Shown here: piece by piece, positions 25,810-29,118 of the stretch
How the letters are laid out: each line of letters starts with the position of its first letter
Position numbering within the stretch: position 1 is the first letter of the stretch
From: a bacterium
Lineage (GTDB): Bacteria; Vulcanimicrobiota; Xenobia; Xenobiales; Xenobiaceae
Direction: 5' to 3'
DNA length: 29,118 nucleotides
NCBI GenBank assembly: GCA_022839105.1
Contig: JALHDH010000025.1
Location: 1 to 29,118 of the forward strand
Notes under the pieces: model-generated
The model's database searches: none
What the model was told of the DNA's origin: nothing
The model's input: the letters and a program-made list of their open reading frames with translations, nothing else
Program-made: the position numbers and the translations under genes

Positions 25810-25861
25810 GCCCGGGGCCAGGTCCTCCTTTCCCGGCCGGCACCCGGCGCTGAGGCCCGCC
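25810..25861 (+). pseudogene. deleted 52-nt remnant of the Ig-like gene's 3' part, containing the right 30-bp repeat
   Basis: 25810-25833 is identical (24 nt) to 23392-23415 inside the Ig-like secreted-protein gene, in the ARGQVLLS codons. 25832-25861 is identical (30 nt) to 23799-23828, the end of the same gene. The two pieces are joined directly here, as if about 385 nt had been deleted. The shared CCGGCACCC near both break sites could have served as microhomology. After the junction the reading frame no longer meets the gene's stop. Reading it as a relic is inference; the identities are direct. Confidence 0.75.
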
Positions 25862-25881
25862 GACCCGGGTTTTCCCGCACC

Positions 25882-27849
25882 TCAGAGCCCGGTCCGAACG
25901 CCTCCCAGCCGCCAGACCAGGGCATAGGGCACCAGGATCAGGCCCAGCAGGACCATCCCGTAGGCCGAAGCGTCGAAGACGTCCCCCTCCTGGATGCGCT
26001 GGAAGACGAAGACGCTGGCCGGGTACCAGCGGGGTGGGCAGGTCATCAAGGTGATCGCCACGTCCTGCATGGCCGAGATGAAGACCATGATCGCTCCGGC
26101 CGTGAGGCCAGGCAGGATCAGGGGAATCGTCACCCGGGCCAGGGTCAGCGAACCGGTGGCGCCCAGGGTCCTGGACCCTTCCTCCAGCGAGGGCCCCAAC
26201 TGCTGCAGGGAAGCCAGGGTCGAGCGGACCGCAAAGGGCATGCGGGTCACCACGTAGGCGCAGAGGACCAGGGTCGCGGTCAGGTGCAAGGCCAGGGGCG
26301 GGCCGTTGAAGATCCCGATCAGGGCCACGGCGAAGGCGACTCCCGGAATCACGAACGGAAGCACGGTGGCGAAATCCAGCAGGTGGCGGCTCCAATGATG
26401 GCTCCTGGCCAGCGTCCAGGCGATCCCCAGGGCCAGGAGCACGGCCAGGAGCAGGGCCGGCAGGACCAGCGCGAAGGAGTTCAACAAGGGGGAATCCGCC
26501 TTCAGCAGCCTTGAGAGGATCCCCTCGTAGCGGCTCAGGGTATAGGCCGTAGGCAGGGTCTCCACTCCCCAACGGGCCGAGAGGCTGACCAGCAGGGTGG
26601 CCGCCACGAAGAGCACGGGCACCGAGAGGATCGCCGCGCACGCGGCCAGGCAGAGCCGGCAGATCCAGGGTGTGCGGACGAGTTCCCCTCCCCCGGTCCC
26701 CCGGCCGGTCACCGTCTCGAAGCCTCCGCCCTCGACGAAGGACTTCTGGGTCGCCAGGACAGCCAGGATGGTCAGGACCATCAGGGTGCTGAGCATCGAG
26801 GCGCCGCCCCAATCGGTCGAACCCGCCAGATCCCGATAGGCCTCGACCACCAGGATCGGCCTGCCGATGGGCATCAAGAGGCTGAGGACCGCGAAGTCGC
26901 CGAAGGAGCGGATGAAGACCAGGAAGGCTCCGGCCGTGAGGCCCGGCATGAGCATGGGAAGGTGCACGGTCCAAAGCGAGAATCCCGGAGGTGCCCCCGT
27001 GACCCGGGCGGCCTCGCTCAAGGAGGCATCCATCCGGTCCAGGGCCGCCGCCGTGGTCAGTACGACGAAGGGGAAGAAGAGGAAGGTCTGCACGATTCCC
27101 GCCGCCAGGACCGACTGCCCCTCGAAGGGTGTTCCCAGCCCCAGGGCCTCCAGGAACCGGGTCAGGATCCCCCCCTCTCCCAGCAGGTTCCTGAAGGCCA
27201 GGGCCCCCAGGAACGGGGGCAGGGCCAGGGGCAGGATGCACATCCAGCGCACCAGGTGGCGGGCGGGCATCGCCGTCCGGGCCACCGACCAGGCCATGAT
27301 CCCTCCGAGGAAGGTGCCCGAAAGGGTGACCAGCGTGGAGAAGCCGAGGATCTGCCAGAGCCGACCGTCCCAGGAACGGCTCGGCGCCAGGTGATACATC
27401 CAGTGAGCGGACTGGGCCTCGGCGGGGACCAGGAAGCGCCACGAGACTCCGGCCAGCACGACCACCCCGAACGCCAGGCTCATCAGGGGAAGCCCGGCCC
27501 GGCGCCGCCATCGGGGCGGAACCGGGCCGACCAGCAGCCCCCACGCGCCCAGGAGCCCTCGGGCGAGCCCCCAGGCCAGGACCGCAGCCAGGGGGGCGGC
27601 CCCGACGGCGTTGAGGAATCCCCGGTAGTAGCGGCGCGTCTCGAAGAATCCGGCATAGTAGCGCCAGTCGGCCTGGTCGGCCAGCCGAGCCAGCAGGCCC
27701 GAGAGGTCCCCACGGGCCAGGAACCCCAAGAGATCGACCGGTTCCCCGGTGAAGCCGACCAGGACCACGCTGAGCATCGGCAGCCCCAGGAACAGGAGCA
27801 GGAAGGCCGCCACCAGGGCCGAGAGGAGCCAGCGGAGCGGGCGACTCAC
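25882..27849 (-). CDS. ABC importer permease with two fused permease domains (Fe3+/thiamine/polyamine type)
   Basis: 655 aa from GTG at 27849, which overlaps the ATPase stop as GTGA. There are about 12 hydrophobic segments in two homologous halves, each with an EAA-type loop that contacts the ATPase: EAARVTGAPPGFSLWTVHLP in the first half and EGSRTLGATGSLTLARVTIP in the second. The length and internal duplication match FbpB/AfuB/ThiP-like permeases for ferric iron, thiamine or aminoethylphosphonate. The substrate cannot be chosen from sequence. It is the last gene of a binding protein-ATPase-permease operon. Its 3' end lies 21 nt from the remnant repeat at 25861. No separate second permease is needed. 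Confidence 0.93.
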   Translation of the reverse strand: MSRPLRWLLSALVAAFLLLFLGLPMLSVVLVGFTGEPVDLLGFLARGDLSGLLARLADQADWRYYAGFFETRRYYRGFLNAVGAAPLAAVLAWGLARGLLGAWGLLVGPVPPRWRRRAGLPLMSLAFGVVVLAGVSWRFLVPAEAQSAHWMYHLAPSRSWDGRLWQILGFSTLVTLSGTFLGGIMAWSVARTAMPARHLVRWMCILPLALPPFLGALAFRNLLGEGGILTRFLEALGLGTPFEGQSVLAAGIVQTFLFFPFVVLTTAAALDRMDASLSEAARVTGAPPGFSLWTVHLPMLMPGLTAGAFLVFIRSFGDFAVLSLLMPIGRPILVVEAYRDLAGSTDWGGASMLSTLMVLTILAVLATQKSFVEGGGFETVTGRGTGGGELVRTPWICRLCLAACAAILSVPVLFVAATLLVSLSARWGVETLPTAYTLSRYEGILSRLLKADSPLLNSFALVLPALLLAVLLALGIAWTLARSHHWSRHLLDFATVLPFVIPGVAFAVALIGIFNGPPLALHLTATLVLCAYVVTRMPFAVRSTLASLQQLGPSLEEGSRTLGATGSLTLARVTIPLILPGLTAGAIMVFISAMQDVAITLMTCPPRWYPASVFVFQRIQEGDVFDASAYGMVLLGLILVPYALVWRLGGVRTGL

Positions 27850-28961
27850 TGCGAGTCCTCCAGGACCAGCAGGTCTTCAGGCTCCACCCCCACCCGGACC
27901 TCATCGCCCGTCCCGAGCTTCTCGGCGCAGCCCGCCAGGGGAACGGCCAGCGTCCACTCCAAGGGCCCGCTGGCCACCACCAGACGGATCGTGCCGCCCA
28001 TGAACATCCGCAGTTGGACCCGGCCCGTGAAACTCCCCGGCGCCTCCTCTCCTGCCCCCAGGAGGCGCAGGGATTCGGGGCGCACGGCCACCGAGAAGGT
28101 CCCCTGGGCAGGAATGGCGTGGGTCGTGGGCAGGACCGGCCCCTCCAGAAGCCGGACGCGTCCCGGGCCTTCCGGGCAGGCCGCAAAGAGGTTCGTCAGG
28201 CCGATGAAGTCGGCCAGGAAGCGGGTGCGAGGGCGCAGATAGAGCTCCTCGGGGGGGCCCACCTGCACCACCCGCCCCCGGTTCATGACCGCGATGCGGT
28301 CGGAGACCGAGAGCGCCTCCTCCTGGTCGTGGGTCACGTACAGCGTGGTGATCCCGGCCCGCCTCTGGATGCGACGGATCTCCTGGCGCATCTTGACCCG
28401 CAGGCGGGCGTCCAGGGCGCCCAGCGGCTCGTCGAAGAGCAGGACCCGGGGACGGGTCACCAGGGCCCGGGCCAGGGCCACCCGCTGCTGCTGTCCCCCC
28501 GAGAGTTCGCCGGGCCGGCGCTCCTCCAGGCCCTCCAACTCGACGGTGGCCAGGGCCTCCCGGACCCGATCGAGATCCTCGGAGGGAAGACAGGCCGAGA
28601 CGGCCCGGACCAGCAATCCCAGGCGCTGGAGCAGTCCGGCCCGGCGATAGCGGCGCGCCAGGAGGCCATAGGCCACGTTGTCGGCCACGGTCATGTGCGG
28701 GAAGAGGGCGTAGTTCTGGAAGACCATCCCACAGTCCCGATCCCAGGCCGGGACCCGGGCCACGTCCTGTCCGTCGAGGAGGATCTCTCCCCCGCTCGGC
28801 GTCTCCAGGCCGGCAACACAGCGCAGCGTGGTCGTCTTGCCGCAGCCCGAGGCTCCCAGAAGCGAAAAGAACTCCCCCTCCCCCACCTCCAGGCTCACCT
28901 GGTCCACAGCCAGGGTGGAGCCGAATCTCTTGACCAGGTTGCGGATTCCGACTCGGCTCAT
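27846..28961 (-). CDS. ABC importer ATPase, PotA/FbpC-like
   Basis: 371 aa from the ATG at 28961, which overlaps the upstream binding-protein stop (ATGA). Walker A is GASGCGKT (36-43), the Q-loop Gln82, the signature LSGGQ (153-157), Walker B LLFDEP (174-179) and the switch His211 in YVTHDQEEAL. A C-terminal TOBE-type beta domain follows (about 240-371). It energises the fused permease from the cytoplasmic face. Between NVAYGL (about 100) and the signature, the helical subdomain is longer than usual, with an Arg/Leu-rich stretch (about 102-127, ARRYRRAGLLQRLGLLVRAV) of roughly 20 extra residues. The family is that of iron, polyamine, thiamine and phosphonate importers. Confidence 0.95.
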   Translation of the reverse strand: MSRVGIRNLVKRFGSTLAVDQVSLEVGEGEFFSLLGASGCGKTTTLRCVAGLETPSGGEILLDGQDVARVPAWDRDCGMVFQNYALFPHMTVADNVAYGLLARRYRRAGLLQRLGLLVRAVSACLPSEDLDRVREALATVELEGLEERRPGELSGGQQQRVALARALVTRPRVLLFDEPLGALDARLRVKMRQEIRRIQRRAGITTLYVTHDQEEALSVSDRIAVMNRGRVVQVGPPEELYLRPRTRFLADFIGLTNLFAACPEGPGRVRLLEGPVLPTTHAIPAQGTFSVAVRPESLRLLGAGEEAPGSFTGRVQLRMFMGGTIRLVVASGPLEWTLAVPLAGCAEKLGTGDEVRVGVEPEDLLVLEDSQ

Positions 28962-29116
28962 TCCTCGGCCGTCGCCTCCACTCGATTCTGCCAGATCCTG
29001 CGGACCCGATCATAGTTGTCGGCCATCCACTCGGGGTCCAGCTTCATGGCCTTGTCCAGCAGGTCTTGGAGCGTGGTGCCCTCCAGACCGACCGGAGGCG
29101 GGATCCCGGGGTCCAC
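28958..29116 (-). CDS. C-terminus of an ABC importer substrate-binding protein (partial)
   Basis: Only the last 52 codons and stop are inside the window; the gene continues beyond the right edge. The visible end reads VDPGIPPVGLEGTTLQDLLD and later DPEWMADNYDRVRRIWQNRV, typical of the helical C-terminus of periplasmic binding proteins of the Fe3+/spermidine type. Its TGA overlaps the ATPase ATG. Too little is visible to assign a ligand. Position and coupling make it the binding protein of this importer. Confidence 0.7.
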   Translation of the reverse strand: MDPGIPPPVGLEGTTLQDLLDKAMKLDPEWMADNYDRVRRIWQNRVEATAEE

Positions 29117-29118
29117 CG

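Noticed and set aside
25789..26514. 241-codon plus-strand frame starting just before the right repeat
   Set aside because: Its first residues match the Ig-like protein only because of the remnant; the rest is antisense to the permease gene.

Overview
The window is very GC-rich (roughly 70% by eye), densely coded bacterial DNA with no tRNA or rRNA gene visible. Two PilT-type pilus ATPases and several Sec signal peptides suggest a Gram-negative-type bacterium with type IV pili. A Pfa-type secondary-lipid synthase points to a lineage such as Myxococcota, Planctomycetota or a GC-rich candidate phylum (for example Eremiobacterota/Xenobia). The sequence alone cannot settle which.

Layout. (1) 1-9766, plus strand: the 3' part of a PfaA/Pfa2-like megasynthase (ACP-KR-DH), overlapping by ATGA a complete PfaC/Pfa3-like megasynthase (KS-CLF-AT-DH-DH). 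Together they would build a long-chain polyunsaturated or otherwise modified fatty acid. The enoyl reductase (PfaD) is not in view, and there is no acyltransferase (AGPAT) domain at the end. (2) 9796-15501, minus strand: two ATGA-coupled PilT paralogues, then a secreted GH15-like glucoamylase/phosphorylase-kinase-alpha-type protein, then an aldehyde dehydrogenase. A strong hairpin separates this strand from the lipid genes. (3) 15743-18035: a PRC-barrel protein with a charged tail (plus), a large glycine-zipper membrane protein (minus) and an unknown protein (plus). (4) 18103-19658, minus: an SGNH/GDSL-type protein overlapping the start of an unknown protein. (5) 19771-23820, plus: a small charged protein, a two-TM protein, two ATGA-coupled zinc MDR alcohol dehydrogenases and two small secreted proteins. 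(6) 23829-25831: an accessory block holding one AlbA_2/Schlafen-HATPase-winged-helix gene. (7) 25882-29118, minus: an ABC importer operon (binding protein, ATPase, fused permease) of the Fe3+/thiamine/polyamine type, with each junction overlapping by 4 nt.

The most unusual structure is the block around the AlbA_2 gene. It lies between two perfect 30-bp direct repeats. The right repeat is joined directly to a perfect 24-bp copy of an internal piece of the preceding secreted-protein gene, so the right flank looks like a deleted copy of that gene's 3' end. The AlbA_2 gene also ends inside a two-copy repeat with the unit TTATRAGCAGNNNNNCATAA, each copy having dyad symmetry. No intergenic gap exceeds 300 bases; the longest is 15502-15742.
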